From Streptomyces sp. PH10-H1 (lineage in GTDB: Bacteria; Actinomycetota; Actinomycetes; Streptomycetales; Streptomycetaceae), in contig NZ_JASISZ010000021.1 in NCBI RefSeq assembly GCF_030063355.1, positions 33,933 to 97,932 of the forward strand: a DNA stretch of 64,000 bases, written 5' to 3'. Both the position numbers and the translations under genes were made by a program. Below, one piece after another: positions 34,472 through 42,678 of this stretch (position 1 is its first letter; each line of letters begins with the position of its first letter). The notes under the pieces are model-generated. The model was given only the letters and a program-made list of their open reading frames with translations, searched no databases and was not told the DNA's origin.

Positions 34472-34939
34472 CTACGGCTCGCCGAGGAGGCCGGCCGCAT
34501 GCGCCTGCCTGACCACGGCGATCAGGGCGAACGGGACGCGCTGGGCGGGACCCACGGTGTCCTGCGGCGCGGCGTAGCCGGGCACCGGCGAACCGTAGAT
34601 GAGGGCGTACTCATGTGGGCGCGCGAGGGCCCAGTCGCGCACGGAGCGGCAGACGGTCACCCAGCGCGCGTGCGGGGGATCGCCGGCCGTGCGGGCCAGC
34701 GCGTCCTCGGCCTCGGCCCCTATCGCGTCGTAGGCGTCGACGATGAGCGCGGTGAGCAGATCGTCCCGGCTCGGGAAGTAGCGGTAGAGGGCGGAGGAGA
34801 CCATGCCCAGTTCGCGCGCCACGGCACGCAGGGAGAGCCGGGCCGCGCCTTCGGCGGCCAGCTGCCGCCTGGCTTCCTCTTTTATGGCGGCGGTTACTTC
34901 GATTCGGGCCCGTTCCCTGGCTCCACGGATCACACTCAT
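34472..34939 (-). CDS. TetR-family regulator, truncated by an in-frame amber codon
   Basis: As read, 155 residues: the TetR DNA-binding domain (RLSLRAVARELGMVSSALYRYFPSRDDLL, helices 2-3 near residues 28-52) and the first half of the ligand domain (WALARPHEYALIYGSPVPGY). Translation halts at TAG after LLGEP, but 83 further codons of the same frame encode the rest of the C-terminal domain (34220-34471), giving a normal 238-residue protein if TAG were a sense codon. The intact DNA-binding part could still bind DNA but would lack its dimer core. ATG at 34939 is used. The divergent flavin-type gene and two matching operators are probable targets. Confidence 0.82.
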   Translation of the reverse strand: MSVIRGARERARIEVTAAIKEEARRQLAAEGAARLSLRAVARELGMVSSALYRYFPSRDDLLTALIVDAYDAIGAEAEDALARTAGDPPHARWVTVCRSVRDWALARPHEYALIYGSPVPGYAAPQDTVGPAQRVPFALIAVVRQAHAAGLLGEP

Positions 34940-34980
34940 GGCGTCCAGTCTGCCATCTTCCGGAGCATCGGCCAACAACG

Positions 34981-35046
34981 AGAGCAGCGCTCTTGTTTTT
35001 TTCCGCCGTGGATGGCAGGCTGATCTCAAGCGAGAGCACCGCTCTC
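34981..35046. promoter_or_regulatory. Two TetR-type operators in the divergent gap
   Basis: AGAGCAGCGCTCT (34981-34993) and GAGAGCACCGCTCTC (35032-35046) share the form cgAGAGC-NNC-GCTCT with a 3-nt centre; the second has perfect 6-bp arms. Their centres are 52 bp apart. One is near the TetR start and the other just upstream of the ribosome site of the oxidoreductase gene, fitting autoregulation plus control of the target. Confidence 0.75.
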
Positions 35047-35070
35047 CACATTCTCCAGGGAGCATCGACC

Positions 35071-35526
35071 ATGTCCGACCGCGACCACGTCAAGAAGCCC
35101 GGCTGGTTCACCGTCAACGTCTTCAACCGCACGGTCGCGTGGCTGACGCGGCGGGGCGTGAGCATCTGGGGATCGCGGGTGCTGGCCGTGCGCGGCCGCA
35201 AGAGCGGCGAATGGCGGCGCACCCCGGTCAATCTGCTGACCGTCGGCGGGGAGCAGTACCTCGTCGCACCGCGCGGCCACGTCCAGTGGACGCACAACAT
35301 GCGCGCCGCCGGCGGCGGGCAGCTGATCCTCGGCAAGAACACCGAGGAGTTCACCGCGAGCGAGATCGCCGATGACGACAAGCCGGTGCTGCTGCGCGCC
35401 TACCTCAAGCGCTGGAAGGCCGAGGTCGGTGTCTTCTTCGACGGTGTCGGCCCCGATTCGACCGACGAGGAGCTGCGCGCGATAGCGCCCAAGCACCCCG
35501 TCTTCCGGGTCACGATGACGGGCTGA
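35071..35526 (+). CDS. Deazaflavin (F420)-dependent nitroreductase family protein
   Basis: A 151-residue split-barrel protein of the DUF385/Ddn family. Characteristic stretches are WGSRVLAVRGRKSGEWRRTP, VNLLTVGGEQYLVAPRG and WTHNMRAAGGG, the last being the cofactor-binding NxRAxP-like region. Members use F420H2 to reduce quinones, nitro compounds or enones; cofactor use here is inferred from the family. ATG at 35071 follows AGGGAG by 8 nt. It is divergent from the TetR gene and has its operator just upstream. The final 17 bp overlap the end of the convergent DUF4230 gene. Confidence 0.88.
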   Translation: MSDRDHVKKPGWFTVNVFNRTVAWLTRRGVSIWGSRVLAVRGRKSGEWRRTPVNLLTVGGEQYLVAPRGHVQWTHNMRAAGGGQLILGKNTEEFTASEIADDDKPVLLRAYLKRWKAEVGVFFDGVGPDSTDEELRAIAPKHPVFRVTMTG

Positions 35527-36172
35527 AGGTCACCTCGACCTGAGTGAAACCGAGCGAGGTCAGCAACCGCTGCAGCATGGACTGGGTGTTGGCCTCCGCG
35601 CGCTTGCCCAGCTCGGTCGCCTTGGCCGCGTCCTGGATCTTCTGCGCGGCCAGTTCGTTCAGCTGCTTCTCGTTGCCCGGGTTGTTGCCCAGGAAGTCGC
35701 CGAGCCGGTCGAAGAACCCGCGCTGCTGGGAGACGACATAGGAGTTCTTCGGGTCGAGGGCGGTGCGTTCCAGCTCCGCGCGGGGCAGCCGGATGGTCGC
35801 CGAGGTGCGGTCGGCGGAGACAGTGACCGCGTCCTTGCCGACCTTGCCCAGGTCCACATAGGAGTCCACGCTGCCCGCGCCGACGTACAACGTCCGCTTG
35901 CCCTTCACCGAGGCGGGGAGAAAGGCCGCGTCTTTCTGCAGATCGACCACCACCTGGAAGTTCCCGGTGGCGCCCTGGAAGCGGCTCATGTCCTGGATCG
36001 ACTTCAGCACCACCGGACCGCTGCGGTCCTTGGTCTTCTCACCGAACGGATTGGGGAGTCCCGGCAGCAGATTGGCCTTCGCGAACAGAAAGAACATTCC
36101 GGCCAGGACCACCACCGTGGCGGTCAGTTTTGCCCACCACGGCATCCGGCCCGCATTGTCGCGCAACACCAT
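35510..36172 (-). CDS. DUF4230 membrane-anchored protein
   Basis: A 220-residue protein with one N-terminal helix (WWAKLTATVVVLAGMFFLFA) and an extracytoplasmic DUF4230 domain. The domain contains GPVVLKSIQDMSRFQGATGNFQV-type sequence, an alternating beta-rich middle (GKRTLYVGAGSVDSYVDLG) and a helical, coiled-coil-prone C-terminal half (LNELAAQKIQDAAKATELGK). Function is unknown for the family. ATG at 36172 has a textbook AGGAGG 10 nt upstream. The 3' end overlaps the convergent nitroreductase gene by 17 bp, so transcription interference is possible. Confidence 0.85.
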   Translation of the reverse strand: MVLRDNAGRMPWWAKLTATVVVLAGMFFLFAKANLLPGLPNPFGEKTKDRSGPVVLKSIQDMSRFQGATGNFQVVVDLQKDAAFLPASVKGKRTLYVGAGSVDSYVDLGKVGKDAVTVSADRTSATIRLPRAELERTALDPKNSYVVSQQRGFFDRLGDFLGNNPGNEKQLNELAAQKIQDAAKATELGKRAEANTQSMLQRLLTSLGFTQVEVTFSPSS

Positions 36173-36217
36173 GTCGACGCCACCTCCTGAGAAGCCGTCT
36201 TCCCCTGAAGTGCCGTT

Positions 36218-36259
36218 GTATGAGGCGTGGTTACGAATGTACGAGGCGTGGTTACGAAC
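36218..36259. repeat. 21-bp tandem duplication over a stop codon
   Basis: GTATGAGGCGTGGTTACGAAT (36218-36238) and GTACGAGGCGTGGTTACGAAC (36239-36259) differ at two positions. Each contains the complement of TAA; the second copy supplies the real stop of the geranylgeranyl reductase family gene. Confidence 0.8.
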
Positions 36260-37481
36260 GGTCCAGGGCCCACAGCGCGCGGCGGGCCAGCGGGTGGTTG
36301 CGGACCAGGTCCGCGAGTGTGCCCTTACCGCGGGTGATCCCCGCGAAGGCGTGCCAGGCGGGCGGGAAGGTGGTGAGGACCGCGTGCAGCAGACCGGGAC
36401 GCTTCTCGAACAGGGCCAGCATCCGCCGCCCCACTCCCATCTCCACGCCGAGTCCCGCCTTGACGGCGAAGGCGTAGTTCAACGCCTGCCGGCGGGCGTC
36501 GACCGCGTCGTGCGCCTCGGAGATCCGGACCGCCCACTCCCCCGCGAGCCGTCCGGAACGCAGCGCGAAGGAGATTCCCTCACGGGTCCACGGCTCCAGC
36601 AGCCCCGCCGCGTCGCCGCACACCAGGACCCGGCCCCGGGACAGCGGGGAGTCGTCGGACCGGCAGCGGGTGAGGTGCCCGGAGGAGATGCTCGGCTCGA
36701 AGCCGGCCAGCCCGAGCCGCGCGATGAAGTCCTCGAGGTAGCGCTTGGTCGCACCGCCGTCTCCGCGCGCGGAGATCACCCCGACGGTGAGCGAGTCGCC
36801 CTTGGGAAACACCCAGCCGTAACTGCCGGGCAGCGGGCCCCAGTCGATGAGCACCCGGCCGGCCCAGTCCTCGGCCACCGCCTCCGGTACCGGGATCTCG
36901 GCCTCCAGACCGAGGTCGACCTGGTCCAGCTTGACCCCGACATGGGCTCCTATCCGGCTGGCGCTGCCATCGGCGCCGACCACGGCGCGGGCGAGCACGG
37001 TCGCCCCGCCGCTCAGCACGACGGCGACCGTCCGCCGGTCGGGCACGGCCGGCCCGTGCTGCTCCACGCGCGAGACGGTCACGCCGGTACGCAGCACGGC
37101 GCCCGCGTCCTGCGCCGTGCGGACCAGCGCGGCATCGAACTCGGGGCGGTTGATCAGACCGAACAGCATCTGCCGCGAGCGCTTGGTGCGGGACAGCTTG
37201 CCGTTGAGGCTGAACGTCACCGCGTGCACGCGGTCGCGCAGCGGAAGCTCGAAGCCGGGCGGCAGCGAGTCGCGGGACGGGCCGATGATGCCGCCGCCGC
37301 ATGTCTTGTAACGCGGCAGTTCGGCCTTCTCCAGCAGCAGCACCCGGCGGCCGGCGGCGGCCGCCGCGTAGGCGGCCGAGGCACCACCAGGGCCGGCACC
37401 GACCACTACGACATCCCAGACCGTGTCGTCCGCTCCGTCGTCCGCCGAACCGCTGCCCTGCGCCGCTTGCTCGCTGCTCAC
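36252..37481 (-). CDS. Geranylgeranyl reductase family FAD-dependent oxidoreductase
   Basis: A 409-residue flavoprotein. The N-terminal Rossmann motif is VVVVGAGPGGASAAYAAAAA. PRYKTCGGGIIGPS supplies the family's Cys-Gly-Gly element, and the second FAD motif is VLVCGDAAGLLEPWTREGIS. The protein belongs to the GGR/FixC-like group that reduces isoprenoid double bonds, for example the side chain of menaquinone or lipid precursors; the true substrate is not shown. Start ATG at 37481 leaves a short acidic N-terminal arm before the Rossmann fold. It stands alone between DUF4230 and the M20 peptidase. Confidence 0.87.
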   Translation of the reverse strand: MSSEQAAQGSGSADDGADDTVWDVVVVGAGPGGASAAYAAAAAGRRVLLLEKAELPRYKTCGGGIIGPSRDSLPPGFELPLRDRVHAVTFSLNGKLSRTKRSRQMLFGLINRPEFDAALVRTAQDAGAVLRTGVTVSRVEQHGPAVPDRRTVAVVLSGGATVLARAVVGADGSASRIGAHVGVKLDQVDLGLEAEIPVPEAVAEDWAGRVLIDWGPLPGSYGWVFPKGDSLTVGVISARGDGGATKRYLEDFIARLGLAGFEPSISSGHLTRCRSDDSPLSRGRVLVCGDAAGLLEPWTREGISFALRSGRLAGEWAVRISEAHDAVDARRQALNYAFAVKAGLGVEMGVGRRMLALFEKRPGLLHAVLTTFPPAWHAFAGITRGKGTLADLVRNHPLARRALWALDRS

Positions 37482-37630
37482 GTGTGATTCCGCTCCCGCT
37501 CGACCCGCCGACTCTCGTCGCCCCTGCTCAGCCGCATCCTATGGCGCGAAGCCCGGCAGGACCGCTGTGGCACCATCGGCAACGTCCAGTTGTGCGCACG
37601 AACACACCACCGCACCCGCTAGGAGCGCCC

Positions 37631-38992
37631 ATGCCGGCCGTACCACTCTCCGAAACCGTCGCCTCGCTCATGCCGCGCGCCCGCGCAGAACTCGCCGAAC
37701 TCGTGTCGTACGCGTCGGTCGCCGACGAGCGCCAGTTCCCGAAGGCCGGGTGCGAGAAGGCCGCCGGCTGGGTCGCCGACGCACTGCGTGCCGACGGCTT
37801 CCAGGACGTGGCGCTGCTGGACACCCCGGACGGCACCCAGTCGGTCTACGGATATCTCCCCGGGCCGCAGGGCGCGCCGACCGTGCTGCTGTACGCGCAC
37901 TACGACGTGCAGCCGCCACTGGACGAAGCCGCCTGGATCTCCCCGCCGTTCGAGCTGACCGAGCGGGACGGCCGTTGGTACGGGCGCGGCGCCGCGGACT
38001 GCAAGGGCGGCATCCTGATGCACCTCACCGCACTGCGCGCGCTGCGCGAGCACGGCGGCTCCCCGGTGCACATCAAGGTCATCGTCGAGGGGTCCGAGGA
38101 GCAGGGCACCGGCGGCCTGGAGCGCTATGTCGAGGCGCACCCCGAGCTGCTGACCTCCGACGCGATCGTCATCGGTGACGCGGGCAACTTCCGGGTCGGG
38201 CTGCCGACGGTCACCGCGACCCTGCGCGGCATGGCGATGGTCGAGGTGAAGGTCGACACCCTCGGGGGCAACCTCCACTCGGGCCAGTTCGGCGGCGCGG
38301 CCCCCGACGCGCTCGCCGCGCTCATCCACATGCTCGGCACCCTGCGCGACGAGAACGGCACCACCACCATCGACGGGCTGGACTCCGGCGGTCAGTGGGA
38401 GGGCCTGCAGTATCCGGAAGGCGACTTCCGCAAGGACGCCAAGGTGCTCGACGGCGTCGCCATCGTCGGCACCGGCACGATCTCGGACCGGCTCTGGGCC
38501 CGGCCGTCCGTGACCGTACTGGGCATCGACTGCCCGCCGGTCGTGGGCGCGACCCCGTCCGTCCAGGCGAGCGCCGGTGCGGTGGTCAGTCTGCGGGTGC
38601 CGCCGGGCGCCGATGCCCAGCAGGCCGCCGACGCTCTCATCGAGCACCTGAAGGCCGCCGCCCCCTGGGGCGCCCGGGTCGAGGTCACCCAGCGCGGCAG
38701 CGGCCAGCCGTTCCGCGCGGACACCTCCAGCCCGGCGTACTCCGCGATGGCGGATGCCATGCGCGTGGCGTACGGCCAGGAGCTGGAGATCGCGGGGATG
38801 GGCGGCTCGATCCCGCTGTGCAACACCCTGGCCACGATCTACCCCGAGGCGGAGATCCTGCTGATCGGCCTGAGCGAGCCCGACGCCCAGATCCACGCGG
38901 TGAACGAGAGCGTCTCCCCGCAGGAGCTGGAACGCCTGGCACTGGCCGAGGCGCTGTTCCTGGGCAACTACGCCGCGTCCAAGTCCGTGTGA
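37631..38992 (+). CDS. M20-family metallo-dipeptidase
   Basis: A 453-residue cytosolic peptidase of the M20/ArgE-CPG2 group. Zinc ligands and catalytic residues are in LYAHYDVQPP (His, Asp), GRGAADCKGG (bridging Asp), VEGSEEQGTGG (catalytic Glu and Glu ligand), VIGDAGNF and the late PDAQIHAVNESV (His). A dimerisation lid domain lies at roughly residues 200-320. It hydrolyses dipeptides or related amides. ATG at 37631 follows AGGAG by 5 nt; the longer open frame from 37301 overlaps the upstream reductase gene on the other strand. It is monocistronic and ends at a strong convergent terminator. Confidence 0.93.
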   Translation: MPAVPLSETVASLMPRARAELAELVSYASVADERQFPKAGCEKAAGWVADALRADGFQDVALLDTPDGTQSVYGYLPGPQGAPTVLLYAHYDVQPPLDEAAWISPPFELTERDGRWYGRGAADCKGGILMHLTALRALREHGGSPVHIKVIVEGSEEQGTGGLERYVEAHPELLTSDAIVIGDAGNFRVGLPTVTATLRGMAMVEVKVDTLGGNLHSGQFGGAAPDALAALIHMLGTLRDENGTTTIDGLDSGGQWEGLQYPEGDFRKDAKVLDGVAIVGTGTISDRLWARPSVTVLGIDCPPVVGATPSVQASAGAVVSLRVPPGADAQQAADALIEHLKAAAPWGARVEVTQRGSGQPFRADTSSPAYSAMADAMRVAYGQELEIAGMGGSIPLCNTLATIYPEAEILLIGLSEPDAQIHAVNESVSPQELERLALAEALFLGNYAASKSV

Positions 38993-38993
38993 G

Positions 38994-39034
38994 CCGGCGG
39001 GGTCCCGCCCTGTCGGCGGGCCCCCGCCCGCCGG
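38994..39034. terminator. Two-level terminator between convergent genes
   Basis: Outer arms CCGGCGGG (38994-39001) and CCCGCCGG (39027-39034) enclose an inner hairpin CCCGCC/GGCGGG (39004-39009, 39015-39020). The structure fills the 43-bp gap between the M20 peptidase and P-loop/NUDIX genes. Confidence 0.75.
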
Positions 39035-39035
39035 G

Positions 39036-40040
39036 TCATTCGACGGGCCGGCCTGCTTCCAGGTTCAGCGGGACGCCCCGCTCCCGGGCCCGCAGCGCCC
39101 AGCGCAGCCGGTTCAGCCGGACCGGCGGAAGGAGTCCGGCGGCCTCGTCCTCGGTGACGAAGCGCCAGCCGCGCAGTTCGGCCCCCGGGAGCACCAGCCG
39201 GTCCGCGTCGGCGGCGGGTATTCGTCCGCCGTCGAAGAGCAGCCGCATCCCCCCGAAGCCGGGTGGCGCCGGTGGCTCCCAGTCGACGACCAGCAGCCTG
39301 GGCACCACGGCGAGCTCGATCCCCAGTTCCTCGGCGACCTCCCGCAGCCCCGCCTGCGCGGGCGCCTCGCCGCGCTCCACGACCCCGCCGGGAAACTCCC
39401 AGCCCGGCTTGTAGGTCGGATCGACGAGCAGCACCCGGTCCTGCTCGTCGAAGAGCAGCACTCCGGACGCGACCGTCTCCGCCGCGGGCTCCGGGGTCTG
39501 CACGATGTCGCACCGCCCCACCCCCTGGCGCAGCGCTTCGGCGATCCGCTCCGCGGTCTGCCGGGGGGTCAGCCCCGCGGTCCCGATCACGTACGCGTCC
39601 GTGCTGAGCCAGTACAGCGCGTCCAGGTAGGCCGTAAGGTGGTCCGCCGCGTCCTCAGCCATCTCCTCCCGCCTGGCGAGACGTTCCAGCAGGATCGTTT
39701 CCCCCGGGTCCAGAAGCACATGCCGCACCGCGATCCCGCGCGAGGCCAGACCGCCGAACAACTCGTCGCGGTACTCCTGCCGCAGCAGCGTCATCGGAAC
39801 GATCAGCACTCCCCCGACCTCCTGGAGCAGCGCGGCAGCGGTGTCGACCACGAGCCGCCGCCAGATCTGCAGGTCCTGGAGGTCGCTCACCTCCTGGAGC
39901 CGTTTCTCGGGAAGCAGCTGCCCCAGCCCCGCGCCGACGACCTCCGGATCGTAGAGAGTGCTGCCCGGCAGCAGATCCAGCAGTTCGCGCGCGGCGCTTG
40001 TCTTGCCCGCGCCGAATGCCCCGTTCACCCAGACGATCAC
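39036..40040 (-). CDS. P-loop nucleotide kinase-like/NUDIX hydrolase fusion
   Basis: A 334-residue two-domain protein. Residues 1-170 form a P-loop domain with Walker A NGAFGAGKTSAA and DLLPGSTLYDPEVVG, like TmrB-type or shikimate-kinase-like ATP-binding proteins. Residues 190-334 form a NUDIX hydrolase with an intact box, GGVVERGEAPAQ then LREVAEELGI (218-240), holding all the expected Glu and Arg residues. The upstream strand WVNGAFGAGKT begins right after the start, so the ATG at 40040 is well set. A kinase-plus-NUDIX fusion could couple phosphorylation and pyrophosphate hydrolysis of a nucleotide-like metabolite, but that is only a guess. Confidence 0.85.
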   Translation of the reverse strand: MIVWVNGAFGAGKTSAARELLDLLPGSTLYDPEVVGAGLGQLLPEKRLQEVSDLQDLQIWRRLVVDTAAALLQEVGGVLIVPMTLLRQEYRDELFGGLASRGIAVRHVLLDPGETILLERLARREEMAEDAADHLTAYLDALYWLSTDAYVIGTAGLTPRQTAERIAEALRQGVGRCDIVQTPEPAAETVASGVLLFDEQDRVLLVDPTYKPGWEFPGGVVERGEAPAQAGLREVAEELGIELAVVPRLLVVDWEPPAPPGFGGMRLLFDGGRIPAADADRLVLPGAELRGWRFVTEDEAAGLLPPVRLNRLRWALRARERGVPLNLEAGRPVE

Positions 40041-40275
40041 GGTGCCCCCTTCTCCGTAGCCCCCTACGAATTGCCCGGATCATCGCCACCGGCAAACGCG
40101 AACCGACCGCCATCGGCTCGTACTCGCCGCCTCGGCGGCCCGGCCGGAAGAAAGCTTTCCCGCTGTGTCGATCCGGCTCCCTGCCGTTCGACGCATGAGT
40201 AGAGGCAAGGTCCGGCCGGATCGAAGCGCCGGAACACGCGGGCCGCCCGCCTCTCTCACACCACAGGAGTACGTC

Positions 40276-40728
40276 ATGACCACGACCCACCCCGTGTCCC
40301 CGGCCGCGTCCCGCCCGTCCGTGGCCCGGCGCCGGCCCGCCCTCACCGCCGTCCGGCGGCAGCGTGTCAGGGCTGCCGGCGTGGCCGGCTCGGTACTCGC
40401 CGCCTGCGCGGTCTGGGCGGCCGGCCGCGCGCTGGGCGCCGACTTCAGGCTCGCCGACTCGATGGGCGAGGCGGTCATCAACCTGCCGGTCGTGGCAGTC
40501 TTCAGCCTGCTGTTCGCTCTCCTCGGCTGGGGCACCCTGGCCCTGCTGGAGCGCTTCACCCGGCACGCCCGCACCGCGTGGACCACGCTCGCCATCACGG
40601 TGCTGCTGCTGTCGGTGCTTCCGATCTTCGCCGAGCAGGCCACCACGGCGACCAGGATCGCCCTCTGCCTGGTCCACGGCGCCGTCGCCGCGGTCCTCGT
40701 GCCGGTCCTGCGCCGGTCCGCCCGCTGA
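40276..40728 (+). CDS. Four-helix membrane protein resembling DUF6069
   Basis: A 150-residue protein with a basic N terminus and four predicted helices: VAGSVLAACAVWAAGRAL, VINLPVVAVFSLLFALLGW, WTTLAITVLLLSVLPIF and ALCLVHGAVAAVLVPVL. The layout matches DUF6069, an actinomycete membrane family without a known function. ATG at 40276 follows CAGGAG by 5 nt. The gene is single and is followed by three 12-bp repeats before the convergent ABC permease gene. Confidence 0.7.
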   Translation: MTTTHPVSPAASRPSVARRRPALTAVRRQRVRAAGVAGSVLAACAVWAAGRALGADFRLADSMGEAVINLPVVAVFSLLFALLGWGTLALLERFTRHARTAWTTLAITVLLLSVLPIFAEQATTATRIALCLVHGAVAAVLVPVLRRSAR

Positions 40729-40757
40729 CACCCGGTGCCGGCCCCCAACAGCCACCG

Positions 40758-40793
40758 CCGGTCCCACAGCCGGTCCCACAGCCGGTCCCACAG
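40758..40793. repeat. Three perfect copies of a 12-bp tandem repeat
   Basis: CCGGTCCCACAG is repeated three times without a mismatch at 40758-40769, 40770-40781 and 40782-40793, between the convergent DUF6069-like and permease genes. Such an exact array suggests recent expansion by slippage. Confidence 0.85.
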
Positions 40794-40829
40794 CCGAAGC
40801 GGCGGCGGGACCCCTCGCCGCCCTGCCCC

Positions 40830-41756
40830 CTACCCCTTGCTCGCGCCGAGGGTGAGCCCGGCGATGAACTGCCGCTGCAGGATCATGAAGACCAGGATCG
40901 TGGGCAGCGCGACGAGGACCGATCCGGCCGCTAGCAGGTTGTAGTCCGTGAAGAACTGGCCGCGGAGGTTGTTCAGCGCCGAGGTGATCGGCAGCTTGTC
41001 CCCGGAGGACATGAACACCAGCGCCCACAGGAAGTCGTTGTACATCCACGTGAACTGCAGCGTGGCGAGCGCGGCGATGGCCGGCCGGCACAGCGGGAGC
41101 GTGATGCGCCAGTACTGGGTCCACACCCCCGCGCCGTCGACGATCGCCGCCTCGATGATCTCCATCGGCAGGGTGCGCATGAAGTTGGCGAGAACGAATA
41201 CACAGAAGCCGGTCTGGAAGGCCACCTGCACGGCGATGACGGCCCAGTACGAGTCGTACATCGTCAACGAGTCGGACATCCAGTAGGGCAGCGGAATCCG
41301 GTTGAAGAGGACGTACAGCGGGGTCACGATCACCTGCTGGGGCAGCAGGTTGCCCGCGGTGAACATGATCAGCAGGAAGACCCGGCCCCGGAGCTGGATC
41401 CGCGACGCCGCGAACGCGACGAACGACGCGAAGAACAGTGTGAGCAGCAGCGCCGGCACCGCGATGATCAGGGAGTTGATGAAGTACTTGCTCATCTCCC
41501 CCTGGGTGAACGCCTGCTTGTAGTAGTCGAACGACAGGTGCCGGGGCAGGGAGAAGTACCCGTACTTGGCGGTCTCCTGGTAGGGCCGCAAGGAGGCGTA
41601 GACCGCGAGCAGCAGCGGGGCGAGGAAGGCCAGCGACACGACCATCAGGAACGTGTGGAGTCCCAGCCGCGCGGGCCGGACCCGGCGCCGCGCCGGCGGG
41701 CCTCCGGCGGCGGCGCTCGCGTGCTGGGAGGGCCGGGCGGAAACGGCGGATGTCAT
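40830..41756 (-). CDS. Carbohydrate ABC transporter permease, MalG type (second importer)
   Basis: A 308-residue permease with six predicted helices after a Pro/Ala-rich cytosolic arm. The EAA loop reads MEIIEAAIVDGAGVWTQYWR. It is the third gene of a CUT1 importer operon and overlaps its partner permease by ATGA. The sequence TGPVDWYFLP-like elements of disaccharide systems are absent, so the substrate stays open. An ATPase is not encoded nearby, as with the first importer. Confidence 0.93.
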   Translation of the reverse strand: MTSAVSARPSQHASAAAGGPPARRRVRPARLGLHTFLMVVSLAFLAPLLLAVYASLRPYQETAKYGYFSLPRHLSFDYYKQAFTQGEMSKYFINSLIIAVPALLLTLFFASFVAFAASRIQLRGRVFLLIMFTAGNLLPQQVIVTPLYVLFNRIPLPYWMSDSLTMYDSYWAVIAVQVAFQTGFCVFVLANFMRTLPMEIIEAAIVDGAGVWTQYWRITLPLCRPAIAALATLQFTWMYNDFLWALVFMSSGDKLPITSALNNLRGQFFTDYNLLAAGSVLVALPTILVFMILQRQFIAGLTLGASKG

Positions 41757-42667
41757 GTCTTCTTCTCCTCGCGCATCTCCTGGACCAGATACGTCACGAT
41801 GAATCCCAGCGAGATGGTGAGCAGTACGACGGCGATCGCCGATCCGAAGCCGATCCGGCTGGCCTCGCCGATGATGTTGTCCGTGACCAGCACACTGAGC
41901 AGTTCCAGGCCGTTGCGCCCGTGGTTGACGGCGTAGACGATGTCGAACGCTCTGAGCGCCTCGATGACGGTGATCACCGCGACGATGACGTTCACCGGGC
42001 GCAGCGTGGGCAGCACGACCTTGAAGAACGCCTGCACCTCGCTGGCCCCGTCGATCGCCGCGGCCTCCTTGAGGGCGGGATCCACGGATTTCAGTCCGGC
42101 GAGGAAGAGGATCATCACATAGCCGGTGTGCCGCCAGCCCGCGGCGAGCAGGATCGCCCAGATGTTCAGCGAGGGGTCGCCCAGCCAGTCGGTCGGATTG
42201 TCGGTGTTCGACAGGACGGCGTTGAGAGCGCCCTGGTCCCGGGAGAAGACCAGCTGCGCGATGAAACCGACCACCGCCAGCGAGAGCACGACCGGCATGT
42301 AGAGGGTGCTCTGGTAGAAGCGGCTGAAGCGGATGTTCTTGTCGAGGAGTACGGCGAGCAGCAGCCCGAAGGGCGTGGCGATCAGGCCCAGGAAGCCCAG
42401 CCAGAGAAGGTTGTTGCGGGCGGCCCGCCAGAACGGCGGATAGCCGGTGAACAGGTTGTCGTAGTTGCGGGTACCGACCCAGTGGATACTGCCGACACCG
42501 TCCCAGCTGGTGAACGACAGCCCGATGGAGGCCAGTGTGGGACCCCAGATGAGGGCGATTTCGAGAAGGATGGGTATCCCGAGCAGCACACCGAGGACGG
42601 CGAGGTCGCGGGGGGTGAACCTCCGCGGGCCCCGCCGTCCGGCGCGCCGCGTGATGATCTGCGGCAC
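41753..42667 (-). CDS. Carbohydrate ABC transporter permease, MalF type (second importer)
   Basis: A 304-residue membrane protein with six predicted helices and EAA loop DPALKEAAAIDGASEVQAFF. GTG at 42667 is chosen: AGGAGT lies 7 nt upstream, and the longer frame reaching to 43669 is a shadow of the binding-protein gene. The gene begins 11 bp after the SBP stop and overlaps the next permease by four bases, so the three are one operon. It should form the heteromeric channel with the MalG-type subunit. Confidence 0.93.
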   Translation of the reverse strand: MPQIITRRAGRRGPRRFTPRDLAVLGVLLGIPILLEIALIWGPTLASIGLSFTSWDGVGSIHWVGTRNYDNLFTGYPPFWRAARNNLLWLGFLGLIATPFGLLLAVLLDKNIRFSRFYQSTLYMPVVLSLAVVGFIAQLVFSRDQGALNAVLSNTDNPTDWLGDPSLNIWAILLAAGWRHTGYVMILFLAGLKSVDPALKEAAAIDGASEVQAFFKVVLPTLRPVNVIVAVITVIEALRAFDIVYAVNHGRNGLELLSVLVTDNIIGEASRIGFGSAIAVVLLTISLGFIVTYLVQEMREEKKT

Positions 42668-42678
42668 AGCGTGTACTC

